Shown here: positions 12,301-46,062 of the stretch, one piece after another
Numbering within the stretch: position 1 is the stretch's first letter
Layout of the letters: each line of letters begins with the position of its first letter
Source of the DNA: Prorocentrum cordatum
Taxonomy: Eukaryota; Sar; Dinophyceae; Prorocentrales; Prorocentraceae
Assembly (NCBI GenBank): GCA_963575745.1
Contig: CAUYUJ010003448.1
Span: 514,512 to 578,511, forward strand
Direction of reading: 5' to 3'
Length of the DNA stretch: 64,000 nucleotides
Translations under genes and position numbers: made by a program
Notes under the pieces: model-generated
Databases searched by the model: none
Told to the model about the DNA's origin: nothing
Seen by the model: only the letters and a program-made list of their open reading frames with translations

Positions 12301-13935
12301 CGAAAGGGGTCCGAGGTGTGGACGAAATGGCACAAGGCCGCGCTTTCGGCGCTTGTGCCGAATGTGTATTGGTGCCAGCACAGAGTGTTTGAACACAGTC
12401 CAGAGGCCACCTGTGAATGTCAGCTGTGCAGAGATGGCCGTGGCACGTTGCACCATCGTCGTTTCCGATGCATTGCGTTCGAACCGTGGCGCCGTGAGAA
12501 CCTGGACCCTTTGGTTGCCAAGGCTGCTCGGAATGTTGGCCATCTCCCGGCTCCAGCTGGAGAGCTCTTCAGTAGATGTGTGTTGCCCAACCCTGCGGCC
12601 TGGGTGAAGCGACCCCCTCGCGACCCGCTGAACCCGTGCACGCGTCACTTCCAGTGGCCCCAGGACGGCCCCCTGTTCATTCCCGAGGGGACGCACGTTT
12701 TCACAGACGGGTCGGGAGTTGAGGGGAAGCTCACAGGCCTAGGGACCGCGGGGTGGGCAGTTGTGGTGCTTGACAGCCAATGCAGAATCTTGGCCGCCCT
12801 GTTCGGTGTTGTGCCGTTCGGGGAAGCGCCTGAACAATAGGCACGCGACGGTGAAGATTGTGCTGTGCTGACGCTTTCTCGCCGATCGGCCCTCTCCCCC
12901 AATGTCTCGCTCTATGTGGACTGCGCTGCCGCAGTCGGGTGCCTCCGAAACCTCACGGGGGCCTCGAGTTCGAATTCTGCGCGGGCCCACTGGTGGGCTG
13001 AGATTGGGGACCGTTTGGAAGGAATTTGTGTTCATAAGATCCCCTCCAGCACCTCGATAGTGGATGTGCGTGAGGGTCGGATCACAGAGATGCAGCGGTG
13101 TGGGAACTCGGAAGCGGGCAGGCTCGCCAAGGAGGGGGCTGAGCCATTCCGAATTGCTGCGGCAGACAGACAGCTGCTCACTGGTGATGCTGAGTTTGTG
13201 CGGCGTGTGGGTGTTTACTGCGCTAGCCAGCAGGCTGAGTGCAGAGATCTGTGTTCTAGCGATCACGTGGATCTGGAATGGCTAAGCTACGTCCTGCTCG
13301 ACGCTATCCCTGGGTTGCCCCTTCCTGGGGCGTCAGGGCCCCCCTCGGCGGCGCCTGGTGGTCCAGGGGCTTCTGGGCGGGGAGACGGGCCTCAGGAGGC
13401 CCTTGGGAACCCTGCCAGCGAGCAGCTTCCTGAGTTCCACCCTCCCCCGTCCCCTGGAGCGTGGATCCAGAACGGGCACGCTCTTGAGCAGGGTGATGTT
13501 TATGAGGCGGATAGGAACACTTTTCATGATTCACTTCTGTGCTGCACCTCGTGTGGTGCTGTTTCCCACACCAGCACGAATAGAGGTAACGTTCGTTCGT
13601 TTTGTCGACCTTCGTCGACTTCAGGTCGCTCGTTTTATCTGGATAAATTTCGTGCTGATGTGTATCCTGGCCATCGGAATCCAAAGGGTTTCACGCTGGC
13701 GTACATTGGGGCCCCGACCCAAGGGGTTCGGCTGGAATGGATCTCCTTTTTTTTGCGGCCTGGAGCAGAGGCCTCCAGGGGCCCCCGAAACAATCTCGGG
13801 GTGCCCATCCATCGCGTCGCGAGGGGCCAGCAGCCGACCTTCAGAGAGGTTTGGAGCTGGTCGGCCTCACGCGCTCCGAGCTCGAGTTGCTCGGCGCGGA
13901 GCTCGAGGACAGGCGACCACGGGGCGAGGGCCTAG
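9309..13935 (+). pseudogene. Decayed non-LTR retrotransposon (EN-RT-RNase H)
   Basis: This is a LINE-type polyprotein that would copy element RNA into DNA at a nicked target. An exonuclease/endonuclease/phosphatase-fold endonuclease runs from 9309 to about 9790, split over three frames by shifts near 9565 and 9770. Its GDWN motif reads GDWK. From 9770 to 13935 one frame is kept. It holds VFLPKPDGGTRPIG at 10881-10922, motif A (YYGTRRFYEN) near 11113, AGCSAATG near 11298, VVDD at 11389-11400, a Cys-rich CQLCRDGRGTLHH segment near 12420, RNase H from FTDGSG near 12700 to SEAGRLAKEG near 13130, and a C-terminal CCTSCG segment. Stops interrupt it at 10540 (TAG), 10927 (TGA) and 12838 (TAG). The catalytic Asp of RT motif A (11119) and the last RNase H Asp (13117) are both Gly. 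The 5' end abuts the CCT tract. Inactive as it stands. Confidence 0.85.
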
Positions 13936-14370
13936 AGGAGGAGGACCCCGCCTTCCCCGTCTAGCCCGCCTGTCCCTCTTTGCATGTTGCTGTGAATTGG
14001 GTCACTCCCCTCGTGACCGTGCGCGTCCTCCTCCTCCTCCTCCTCCTCCTCCTCCTCCTCCTCCTCCTCCTCCTCCGATGATGATGGCGTCCGGGTGATG
14101 GCCGCGCACCCTCCGCGTACTGTTTTTTTTACACACAGGATTCCCGGGAAATCCCGGGAAACGACTCTCGCTGAGGCGCCGGCGTCATTTTTTCCCAAAA
14201 TGCTGCTCTCGTTGAGGCGCCGGCCTCATTTCTGCTCCCGAATCGTTCCGAATCGTGCTCCCGCTGCAGCGTGGGCCTCATTTTCGGATCGGTGTTTGGC
14301 CTCCGTCGTTCAGGATGGCGTTCTCGCCCCAGCGCGGGCCTCTTTCTCGCGCGCCCATCCGCCCGCCACC
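13936..14370. other. 3' flank of the retrotransposon with CTC run
   Basis: It contains a (CTC)n run at about 14026-14075, then GGGAAATCCCGGGAAACGA and several GAGGCGCCGGCCTCATTT-like units spaced about 40-60 bp. No gene is seen. Confidence 0.5.
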
Positions 14371-14379
14371 ACCGCGCCG

Positions 14380-14580
14380 CACCGCCACCACCACCACCAC
14401 CACCACCACCACCACCACCACCACCACCACCACCACCAGCACCAGCATCACCACCATCACCAGCACCACCACCAAACCACGACACACAGCACACAGCACA
14501 CCACATACACACCACCACCAACAACCACAACCACGCACACACGCACGCACGCACGCGCACCACCACCCACTACGCACACG
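14380..14580. repeat. CCA run passing into CA/CGCA repeats
   Basis: (CCA)n from about 14380 to 14475, then ACACAC and CGCACG stretches. Confidence 0.85.
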
Positions 14581-14989
14581 CGCGCGGAGCCACAGGTCCG
14601 CTACGACACGCGTCCGCGGATAGAGAAAATCAGCGCCGTGGTAAGGGATGGGAGGGAGGGGTAGGATGTCAGATGTAGACGCGAGCGCACCTACCTTGTC
14701 CCCCTCCCCCTCCCCCTCCCTCCTCCCCCTTCCCGCCGCCCTCCTCCTCCCCTCCCTTTTTTCGCCTGCCCTTCGCGGGGCACCTCCTCGTGCGTGCTCT
14801 CCCCATCCCCCGCTCCTTGCCTGAGGGGCCGGCTTTCTATGCCGAGTCTTTTTTCACGATCCTGGAGCTCTTGAAGGCCAGCGAGTGATGAAAAGCCGCC
14901 GTGGAGATTTTTCTTGCGCCGCTGTCTAGGCCCCCCCAGAGGTATGTAGCTATTCTTCGGCCCATCCCGCCACCGTGCCGGGGTTGTAG
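14581..14989. other. Unassigned pyrimidine-rich stretch
   Basis: CCCTCC-rich around 14700-14760, with no recognisable gene. Confidence 0.35.
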
Positions 14990-15345
14990 GTCAGGAGGCC
15001 TCTGGGGTGCCTTTTGGGAACCTCCTGGGAAGCCTCTCGGAAGCCTCTGGGATTCGGCTTTGGGGTGTCTCGGGGGTCTCTCGGGGGTCCCTCTTTGGAG
15101 CGTCTTGGGGCCTGATTTGGGCCTCCTGGGGGACCTCTTGAGCCAGTGGAGAGGCTCTTGGGGTCCGGCTGGCGGTCTCGGGGGCCAGTGTGGGGCGAAG
15201 GGCTCGACGTGTCGGTTCGTGTGCCCCTCTTGGGCCTCTCTGGGGCCCCTCTTGGAGCTCTACTAGGCCGTCTTGGGGGTGGTCTTGGAGGCCTTTGGGC
15301 TGTCTGGGAGCGTCGAAAGCTTGAAAAGACGAGAACACTAAACTC
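14990..15345. repeat. Degenerate TCTTGGGGCC minisatellite
   Basis: Repeated GGGGCCTCTTGGG-like words, the reverse complement of the motif at 1-230. The open frames here have no domain. Confidence 0.6.
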
Positions 15346-15370
15346 CTTCAAAACACCATAGACAATCACT

Positions 15371-16290
15371 GATTCCCTACCTAGGCTCTGCCTAGAAGGG
15401 TTCTTACTCTCTGGGCTTAAGGGGGCCGGGCAGTGGCAAGCGCCCCGGGCGGTTCCCCCAGTAACCGCCCCGCGGTTCCCCAGTTACGTCCCCTTAGCCC
15501 CTTAGCTTAGCGTTGCTTATTTCATCTCAGCGTAGCCTAGTTTAGCTTAGCTTAGCTTAGCTTAGCTTAGCCTTAGTTTAGCTTAGCTCAGCTTAGCTTA
15601 GCTTAGCGCAGCGCAGCATTAGCATAGCACACCATACCATAGCATAGCCTCGCATACCATATCATATCATATCATATCATAACACAACACATCATAGCGC
15701 ATCATAACATATCATAGCATGGTATAGCATATCATAGCTTAGCTTAGCATATCACAGCGCAGCATACCATTGCATAACACAGCATACCATACATCTTAGC
15801 ATAGCACAGCATATCATAGCGCAGCACATCATAGCATATCATAACATAACGCATCATATCGTAACACATTATATCAACTTATAGCGCAGCACAGCATAGC
15901 ATATCATAGCATATCATCGCATACCATAGCATAGCGCAGCACATCATATCACATCATCGCCTAGCACATCATAGCACAGCGCAGCATAGCACAGCACATT
16001 ATAACATAGCGCAGCATAACACAGCATTTCATAACTTAGCATATCGTAACGCAGCATACCATAGCATACCATAGCGTATCATATCATAGCGCAGCCTAGC
16101 ATACCCTAGCATCGCATAGCATCGCGCAGCATCGCGCAGCATAACGCAGCATATCATAGCATAACACATCATATCATATCATATCGTATCATACCATATC
16201 ATAGCATAGCATAGCAATGATGATGACGGCGTTTACCGTTACTACTATTATTGCTCTCCTCGGGGCTCCAACTCCTAGGTAGGGTCGCTC
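15371..16290 (+). mobile_element. Satellite-carrying repeat element, copy 1
   Basis: The left end begins CCCTACCTAGGCTCTGCC and the right end is CCTAGGTAGGG, giving about 10 bp of inverted termini. Next to the left end is a conserved GC-rich block (about 15410-15495) with CGGTTCCCC and GCCCCTTAG. The body (about 15515-16215) is a degenerate 5-bp array of TAGCT, AGCAT and ATCAT units. The unit at 49615-50172 is the same structure inverted, with both flanks conserved. No target duplication is evident. Confidence 0.65.
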
Positions 16291-16880
16291 TGGGATAAGT
16301 TTGGCATCTCGGGGTTCTCTAGGGGGATTCTTGGAACCCTTATTTGGCGTCTTGGGGCCATCTTGGGCGTCTTGGAGCACTGTCGGGCTGTCTTGGATGC
16401 CTCTTGAGCCCTACTGTGCACTTCTCGGGCCCTCTTGGCCCGTTGTAGGGGCCCTCGTGCCTCTGGAAGTCACGCGAGGAAGCCCGAGAGCGAGCAGAGG
16501 ATTAGGGATTTTGGGCTCCCTGTTTCTGGTTAGAATGGTGCAGTACCGAAGGCAGAGTACAGTGGACTCGAGAAGCCCGGGGAACCCTCAACATCGAGCC
16601 TCGGGCACAGTGCGGATCTGGAAGCCCCAGGAGTCTCTGGAAGCCTCCAGCGGCCCACAAAGGGTCATACAGTTTCAGAAACATCCATCATCCTTCCCCT
16701 CGAACCTCGGGGAGAAGGAGGATGAGGAGGATCGGGCGGGACCAGGACCATAATGACTCGTCCCAGAGCGTTCCATAATGCTCTCAGAGAATTCCCTTGC
16801 GCTTTGGAACTGCCGCGGCGCCCGATTCATTTCCAGAACCGCCAGATCTCAGAGATTTTTGATGTATTTCGTCTTACGTA
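16291..16880. other. Degenerate TCTTGGGG repeats and unassigned DNA
   Basis: 16290-16500 has TCTTGGGGCC-type repeats. 16500-16880 shows no recognisable gene. Confidence 0.4.
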
Positions 16881-17360
16881 CAGGAGGAGGAGGAGGAGGA
16901 GGAGGAGGAGGAAGGAGGAAGGAGAGGAGCAGGAGCAGGAGCAGGAGCAGAGCAGAGCAGGAGCTGGAGGAGAGGAGGAGGGATGAGGAGAGGAGGAGGA
17001 GGAGGAGGAGGAGGAGAGGAGGAGGGGGAGGGGGGAGGAGGAGGAGGAGGGGAGAGAGGAGAGGGAGAGGAGGAGGAGGAGGAAGGAGAGGAGGAGGAGG
17101 AGGAGGAGTGAGGAGGGAGGGAGGAGGGGAGGCAGGAGGAGGGAAGGAGGAGGAGGAGGAGAAGGAGAGGAGGAGGAGGAGGAGGAGGAGGAGGAGGAGA
17201 GGAGGTGAGACAGGGAGGGAGAGAGAGGATAGGAGGAGGAGGAGGAGGAGGAGGAGAGGAGGATGGGTAGGGAGGAAGAGGGAGTATGAGGAGCAGGGAG
17301 GAGGGGGGGGGGAGGGGGTAGGTTGGGGGGGGGAGGGGGGAGGAGGGGAGGAGGGGGAGG
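16881..17360. repeat. GGA-rich purine tract
   Basis: About 480 bp of interrupted (GGA)n with GAGGGG variants, purine-pure over long stretches. Open frames of 190-255 codons on both strands are composition artefacts. Confidence 0.9.
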
Positions 17361-17742
17361 ATTGAGGACTTCGCTGCATCTGAAGCATTCCGAATCGGCG
17401 AGAGCAAACAAACATACATATTGGAGACGCCACAGAATATCCAACAAGGCGAAGGAAGCAGGGATGAAGTATGGATGGAATAATTTCTCGATCGAGCCGG
17501 CATGTCCTGCTTCCATCCTTTGAATTGTTCATCTAGCAGTTTGCAGAAGCGAATGATGTTTTCCATTTTGTCGGCTCCATTGTCTAGTACATATAAATGC
17601 GTCATCAGAAACCAAATAACAGGCATGTGTCGCGTGAACACCTATCTCGATCTTATACTGGCCTGATTAAATGGCTTGCCTTGAAGTTGCCTGAATGTTT
17701 TTTTCCACTTCAAGCCATTTCGCATCGTGCAGCCAGGTCACA

Positions 17743-17842
17743 NNNNNNNNNNNNNNNNNNNNNNNNNNNNNNNNNNNNNNNNNNNNNNNNNNNNNNNNNN
17801 NNNNNNNNNNNNNNNNNNNNNNNNNNNNNNNNNNNNNNNNNN
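17743..17842. other. Assembly gap (100 N)
   Basis: Exactly 100 Ns, the usual placeholder for a scaffold gap of unknown size. Open frames crossing it are meaningless. Confidence 0.99.
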
Positions 17843-18229
17843 CGCCGTCGCCATGCTGGGAATAGGCGAATCGGCCACACCTGAGCATTCCCGGGCGACG
17901 GGGGCGCGAATCGTGAGGTGCCTGGCCCCCTCCTCCCCCCTCCCCCCCTCTCCCCCTGGTCACGCCAGCTACCGCCGGGAGATTCTCAGCAAAAGGTCTT
18001 GAGAGTCGCGCGGAGCTCCGACAGTTTGTGTGTTGTGCAGCTGCTTCCTCTCCCGGTGCCGACACGGCGGCGCGCGTGACGGACGCCACCGCGCGCGCGG
18101 TCATCCAGGGGGCGCCCCGCGAGGTCGGCCCGCGCGCCCCGCCCCCGCGCGACCAGGCGGGAGCGACTGCCAGCTCCTGTTGTTCACGGGGGGGGGGGGG
18201 GAGGCAGCAAACACGAGGGGTGAAGAAGC

Positions 18230-18392
18230 TGGTGGGCTTGTCTTCCACAGCCACCACCACAAGTAGGAGGGGGAGGGGTCCTCCTCCTCCTCCTTTTGCT
18301 CCTCCTCCTCCTCCTTTTGCTCCCTCTCCTCCTCCTCCTCCTCGTCCTTCCCCCTCTAACTTGTGGTGGTGGTGGAAAGCAGGGGCCCATCA
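18230..18392. mobile_element. Trinucleotide-core MITE, copy 2
   Basis: The ends are TGGTGGGCTTGTCTTCCAC and GTGGAAAGCAGGGGCCCATCA, with an interrupted CTC core. The flanking 5-mers are GAAGC (18225-18229) and GCAGC (18393-18397), a target duplication with one difference. It lies 230 bp beyond the stop codon of the minus-strand ADP-ribosyltransferase gene. Confidence 0.72.
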
Positions 18393-18622
18393 GCAGCGCG
18401 CGCCCTTTTGGCGACCTTCTGAGCACGCGGTTGCTTGTTAGGGCCCCTCGCCGGCCCACGAAGCGGATGCGACCGCCAGCTCCTTCGTTCACCGGAGGGG
18501 ACGCAAGCTTGGGCGAAGAAACGCACACCCTCTCTGTACCCTCTGGGCCTGCGGTGGCAGTTGAAGGCCCCTCCGGGGACCCACTTAGGGGCCCTTTCCT
18601 CCAACCCTCGATCGCCCGACGT

Positions 18623-40841
<22,219 letters not shown>

Positions 40842-40859
40842 CTTTGGGGGGGCTCCGAC

Positions 40860-42239
40860 GCAGCGGATGGCGAATGGAGCATCAATACATGATCGCGGCC
40901 ATGCCGGCCAGACGACCCCTATCAGCGTGTTGCTGCCGAGGAGGTGCGCAATTCCCCAAGCAGTGCTTCTGCGTAGTGCTTCCCCCTCGCGCTGCCCGAG
41001 CAGTGCGGGCGGGTCCGCCGAGGATGTTCCTCGTCCCGAGCCTACGGGCGCAGGCGGGCGCCCCGTGCCCCGGGTGGGCCCGCCGAAGTCTCGCCCGGCG
41101 CCCGCCCGTGGGCGCCTCGCGGGCGCCTCGCGGGCGCGCCGTATGGCTTACGCAACATAGCTCATACCGCACAGCTTCACCCTGCATGGCTTGCACAGCA
41201 TTGCCCGCACCATCTAGCCCACATTGCACAGCTTGCACCGCGCAGCTTCCACCACACGCTCTCCACCACGCAGCCTCCAGCACAGGGCTTCCACCACATG
41301 ACTTCCAGTACCAGTGTGGAAACTCACCGCTTGGGGTCCACACTGGCCAACGTTCCTTGCAAAACAAACCGGATGACTGACCCACAAGTGGAAAGGCGAC
41401 GCGCGTGTCACTGATACTCTTCACCCCTCGAGAACTCAGCGGCGAACGGACGAACGACGCCCGCCGCCTGCGGACGAAGAGCCGGCGACCTTGTGGGTGC
41501 CATGGCGCGCCGTCGCCTGGTGCGGGCACGGCGCCTGTCGCAGGCGCATCGTCGCCAGCGTTGCTGGAGAGCGCGCGGGGCTTTGTGTGAACTCCTGGCC
41601 CGCTTCCCGAGCTCCAAATCTCCGAGGATTCGATTTGTTTTCCATCCCGACCCGTTTCCTCGATTTGGGCTTCCTGCAAGAGCATCAGAAATAGATCCAG
41701 GGCGAGAGCACTGTCCCCAGGAAGAGGGTCCTGCAGAGCTCTGGTGCCGCGGGCCGAAAGAATCGCATCGTCGGATGCCTGGGGCCGCGTCCAGCTGTGG
41801 CGACGAAGGGCCTTCCCGAAGGCCGAAACACGACGAGGATGTGGCACAGAGGTCCCCGAAGTCCGTGGAAATCCCAAAGAGGTCTCTGCAGTTCCCTGGG
41901 CATCTCCTGAGGAGGAGGACGACGGCGACGGATCTGGAGTGTGCCGAAGATGGGGGCCAGGAAGGTGGTTAGCGCATCCCCGAGGCATGTGCACGGACGA
42001 GAGGGGTGGCCAAGGAGCGTGCTGGAGGAAGAAGCAAGCGGCACGAGATCTGGGAGACACCACGGCCCCGGCCGTGATATCCACATCGCCACTCAACCTC
42101 CCGACCGCTTCCCGCTTCCGAAGAGTGCCGAAAATGTGGCCACAAAATGGTACCACTACCACTACTCACCCGACCCTCTCCGGGGGGGGCATTATGACCA
42201 GGACTTCGAGGAGAATCCAGCCGTGGCAACGATCGGGGG
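40860..42239. other. Unassigned sequence
   Basis: A degenerate CACAGCTTCCACCACA-type repeat lies at 41160-41310. The 426-codon minus-strand frame (40882-42162) shows no domain and overlaps open plus-strand frames, so it is not supported. Confidence 0.35.
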
Positions 42240-42425
42240 CGCGCGAACATGGATTAGCGATCCATGGATTTGGCGCGCAGTCGCCAAATCCGTGGATCGG
42301 GGGAGGTGCCCTCCCCAAAATGCGGCCCCAATGCCGCCCCGCTCGGCGGCGGGAGTCCGCGATTCCCTAGGAAACGGGACCCGTCGCTGATCCACGCCCC
42401 CTTCTCCATGTTTGCGCTCGCGTGA
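42240..42425. repeat. Palindromic ATTTGGCG repeat, copy 2
   Basis: The core GATCCATGGATTTGGCGCGC faces GTCGCCAAATCCGTGGATC, followed by GGGGGAGGTGCC and, further on, GCTGATCCACGC and TCCATGTTTGCGCTCG, as at 8425-8530. Confidence 0.6.
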
Positions 42426-42481
42426 AACGAGAGCCCTCGCTTGCTTTCCGGCGCCCTGCAGGCAGTCACGGGCCCGTGGGG

Positions 42482-42663
42482 CGAGGAGGAGGAGGAGGAG
42501 GGAGGAGGAGGAGGAGGAGGAGGAGGGAGGAGGAGCAGGAGGAGGGAGGAGGAGGAGGAGGGGAGGAGGAGGAGGAGGAGGAGTAGGAGGAGGAGGAGGA
42601 GGAGGAGGAGCAGGAGGAGCAGGAGGAGGAGAAGGAGGAGGAGGAGGAGGAGGAGGAGGACGC
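42482..42663. repeat. GGA microsatellite
   Basis: Interrupted (GGA)n. Confidence 0.92.
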
Positions 42664-42939
42664 GCAGCGGCATCTCGCTATCTGCTCCCCCACCCGAGGG
42701 GGAGGGCGAGCGCCGGGTCCCGGCCGTGCCGCCCCGCGGCGGCGAGCGCCCTCCAGCCAGCGAGGGCCACTCGCAGGGCGGCGCCGCTCCCGGCGGCCTC
42801 GCGGGCGCGGCAGGAGCGGCGGGTGGCGGCGGCGGCGGCGGCGGCGAGGCGACGGCGACAGCTTTTTTTTGTTTGGGGGGGGGGAAGGCAAGGTTAGGAG
42901 GCAACTACTGGGAGGTTTCCGTCGGACAGAATAAGGAGG

Positions 42940-43070
42940 ATTAAGCCCCATTAGGGAGCTATTACGCCGGAGTGGGTCTCGGATTAAGCGGGATTAAGCC
43001 GGATTGAGCGGGATTGGCCCCGATTAAGCGGGATTAAGCGGGGTTAAGCCAGATTAAGCCGGACTTCGGA
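42940..43070. repeat. GGGATTAAGC minisatellite
   Basis: About nine units of 10-12 bp (GCGGGATTAAGC, GCCGGATTGAGC). Confidence 0.75.
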
Positions 43071-43689
43071 CCAGGGCACAAACAGAATTTGACCTCCCAG
43101 GAGTTACATCCGAGGCAAGGGAACCCGCGAAGCATCACCGTCCAGCAGCAGCAGGGCGAACGCAGGCTCGAGATCCTCCGGGCCCGAAGCGAGAACCCTG
43201 GACAGCGGAAGCGACAGGGATGCGTATGGCCTGAACCCGGCACACGGCATGCCCACTGCGGAAGACGGCACAAGACTCCCCGGCAGCCAACATTCAAACG
43301 TGGCCTCGGAGGAGCGTGGCGACGGCGACGTCTTCGTACAGGAGGTTTCGGGGGAGGCGCCTGGAAGCTCTCGCCGCCACGGCTCTCGGGTGCGCCGAAG
43401 AGGGGGGCCAAGAGATGGCTCGGATGTGTTCGAGCGTCCTGCCCTCACCCAGCCCAAATTCTGAGGCTGCTGGCCATATCGGCCAAGAGTCTTTGGAGAT
43501 GCGTCGCCATTCTGTGCACATCTGGGCGCTGAGCTCCGCAAAAGCATGGCAGCACAAACGCAAAAAGCCCTCGCACCCGACGGAGGTGGTTAGCACATCA
43601 TGCGGCCCCGCACGACTCGACAAACTGGCCAGGATGGACACTCAGAGGCAGTCCCAGGATCGATTCCGAATGGATATTGATCGGAAGAC
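43071..43689. other. Unassigned sequence
   Basis: No recognisable gene. Open frames overlap on both strands. Confidence 0.3.
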
Positions 43690-43849
43690 GACGAAGACGA
43701 GAAATGCGAAGGCGGCGGCGACGGCGACGACGACAACAACGACGGCGGCGACGTCGCCGGCGACGGCGACGCCGGCGACGACGACGACGACGGCGACGAC
43801 GGCGGCGGCAGCGGCGGCGGCAGCGGTGGCGGAAGCGGCGGCGGCAGCG

Positions 43850-43918
<69 letters not shown>

Positions 43919-44010
43919 GCGGCGGCGGCGGCAGCGGTCGCGGCGGCGGCGGCCAGCGACGGCGACGGCGACGACGACGGCGACGGCGATGGGCGGCGGC
44001 GACGGGCGAG
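43690..44010. repeat. GAC/GGC trinucleotide tract
   Basis: (GAC)n and (GGC)n blocks mixed with AAC, GCG and GGT units. Poly-Arg, poly-Ala, poly-Asp and poly-Thr frames here are artefacts. Confidence 0.9.
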
Positions 44011-44293
44011 CGACGACGGGAACCGCGACGACAGGGGGGACAAGAAATACCCATACCGCTCTCCTGTGTGCGTTCTGAGAAGGACATCGAGGCGAGTCCA
44101 GCCACGGCGACGAGGGACGGGCAACGGTATCGGCACCTTTGCCTTCTCTGAACGGCCCAAGACCCGACGTCTCAACGCGGGGAACGTGGAGTCCCGACCC
44201 GTTCCCCAGGACCGGCGTCTCACCTTGAGCCGTTCTTTGACGGTCCTGGGGGCCCGCGGGGGCCCCCAGAGGACTGGGCAAACCCTACCCTGC

Positions 44294-44424
44294 AAGTCAG
44301 TCGGATTTTGAAGATAAATGCAGAAAAGATTGTCAAAAGAAGTTCAAACATGGTTGAAAATACTAGAAAAACCGTCCCGAGTATTTCCCGACTATTCTCT
44401 AATACTCTTCCTGTAGAGGGGCCC
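44294..44424 (+). mobile_element. hAT-like MITE, decayed copy
   Basis: The left end is reduced to AAGTCAGTCGGATTTTG. The right part is preserved as CCGTCCCGAGTATTTCCC and CTTCCTGTAGAGGGGCCC. Confidence 0.55.
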
Positions 44425-45020
44425 CAGGCAAGAGTGACCCGAAGTAAGAACGCGGCCTTTGGTGCGCAGCTCCAAAGGGGCCGCGGAGGCCCAGACAGAA
44501 GCGCGCAAGCCGCTGCTGTCACACGTCGCTCCGCGACCAGCGGGCCCACTCCGGGGGGGCCGCTCCGGGGGAGGGCCACGCGGCTTTCGGGCCATGACTC
44601 GGGTCTCTGGCGGCCGTTCGGGACGATCAGGGCCCCCCCGAACGCCTTCTGCGAGACGCAGTTGCTGGAGCGCACCTGGGGGCAAGAAAACCCTTCAGGA
44701 ACCGCCCAAAACTGTCGAATTCCGGGAAACAGGGGTAGTAGTACGGGTAAGGGTATGTCAAACACCGCGCGGTGCGTGGACTAAGCAGGGCACATGCAAG
44801 GAAGACTGTGCCTGAAGCTACAGAGTATTGTGTATAGCCTGCTCGAAGTTCTGCTGACAATGCCGCGCCGCGAATTGGGCTGCTGTCATGCAGTTGAACG
44901 TGTGCTGGGAAACACGCGCCATGTCAACTGCAAATTCCTTGTGCAGCAGGGGTGGAGTTCGAGATTGGACTGGCAGGGGTAGCGCTCGCAAATGGTCGAC
45001 GACGAGGGACGGCGGCAGCG
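44425..45020. other. GTGACC-type repeat and unassigned DNA
   Basis: 44435-44520 is related to the inverted-repeat unit at 33165-33330. The rest has no recognisable gene. Confidence 0.4.
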
Positions 45021-45027
45021 GTCGACA

Positions 45028-45028
45028 C

Positions 45029-45100
<72 letters not shown>

Positions 45101-45102
45101 CG
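45028..45102. repeat. GAC microsatellite
   Basis: About 25 GAC units with one GGC. Confidence 0.92.
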
Positions 45103-45493
45103 GAGGGCCCAGGCCGGCCTCGCGGCTGGGGCAGCCTCCTCGGACTGGGGCACGCCGGGGGGCTTGGGGCTCGAGGAAGGGTACATCCCTCCCTCTTCCT
45201 CTACACCCTTCTCGTCCTTCTCCTGCTCTTCTCCCCGCCCCGTCCGCTTGGCGCTTGTCAGACTTCAGTCCACGTAGAGTGCAAGCGTGCAAGCCCGTGC
45301 TCGTCCTCCTCTTTCTGGTCCTCCTGCCGCGGCGCCTCCTCCCGCTGCTCCTCTTCCCTCCCTCTCCTGCATATGCCCCCCCTGCTCCCGAGCCTCCTCG
45401 CGCAACTTCTCCACACACCCCTGCCAGCCTAGAGGCAAGGCGAGGGGGGGGGGGCAGACTGAGTGCACGTGGGGTTGAAATCCGATTGCTCTC

Positions 45494-45643
45494 AAGTCGG
45501 ACCTGTCCTCCTACAGTGGGATTTTCGATGAAACATTTGAAATACCCCAGAAAAGCACCAGAAAAAATACCCTCAAAAATCGTCCCCTGACTATTTTGGA
45601 CTATCTTGGGATACTCCCCCCGTAGAGGGACACGCCCGATGTA
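45494..45643 (+). mobile_element. hAT-like MITE, copy 4
   Basis: It starts AAGTCGGACCTGTCCTCC, contains AATCGTCCCCTGACTATTTT, and ends CCCGTAGAGGGACACGCCCG. No clear target duplication. Confidence 0.65.
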
Positions 45644-45774
45644 AGAATACTCCGCCGTGCCAACGTTAAGGGAGCCTGCCCGCCGCGAAAAAGGCCCCCC
45701 CCTTGCGCCACCGGTCCTCTATGCGCGCAGGGCATGCCCCCCTCTGCGGGGGCGCCCGCGGCGAGGGGACGGAG

Positions 45775-45990
45775 GTGGGCGGAGCAGAGAGAGAGAGGGA
45801 GAGGGAGAGGGAGGGAGGGAGAGCAGAAAGAGAGAGGGAGAGGGAGCAGGGAGGGAGAGGGAGCAGGGAGGGAGGGAGCAGGAGAGAGAGGGAGCAGCAG
45901 GAGGAGGGAGGGGGCAAGGAGGGAGGGAGCAGGGAGAGGGAGGGACCAGGGCGCGAGGGAGCAGGGAGGGCAGGAGCAGGAGGGAGGATC
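45775..45990. repeat. GGGAGA-rich purine tract
   Basis: Degenerate GAGAGGGAGAGG and GGGAGGGAGCAG units. Confidence 0.8.
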
Positions 45991-46062
45991 AGCAGCGAGC
46001 AAGCTCAGACCGCCCAGCTCCTCTTCGTGTGCCCGCCCCGGCCCGCCCGTCTTGGGGCGCCC

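Noticed and set aside
10540-12840. TAG and TGA codons in the retrotransposon read as sense (recoded stops or RNA editing)
   Set aside because: Two different stop codons plus two frameshifts and lost catalytic residues are more simply explained by decay. Both gene models here end in ordinary stops.
17597-18260. Open frames crossing the run of Ns
   Set aside because: The gap length is a placeholder, so the frame across it is meaningless.
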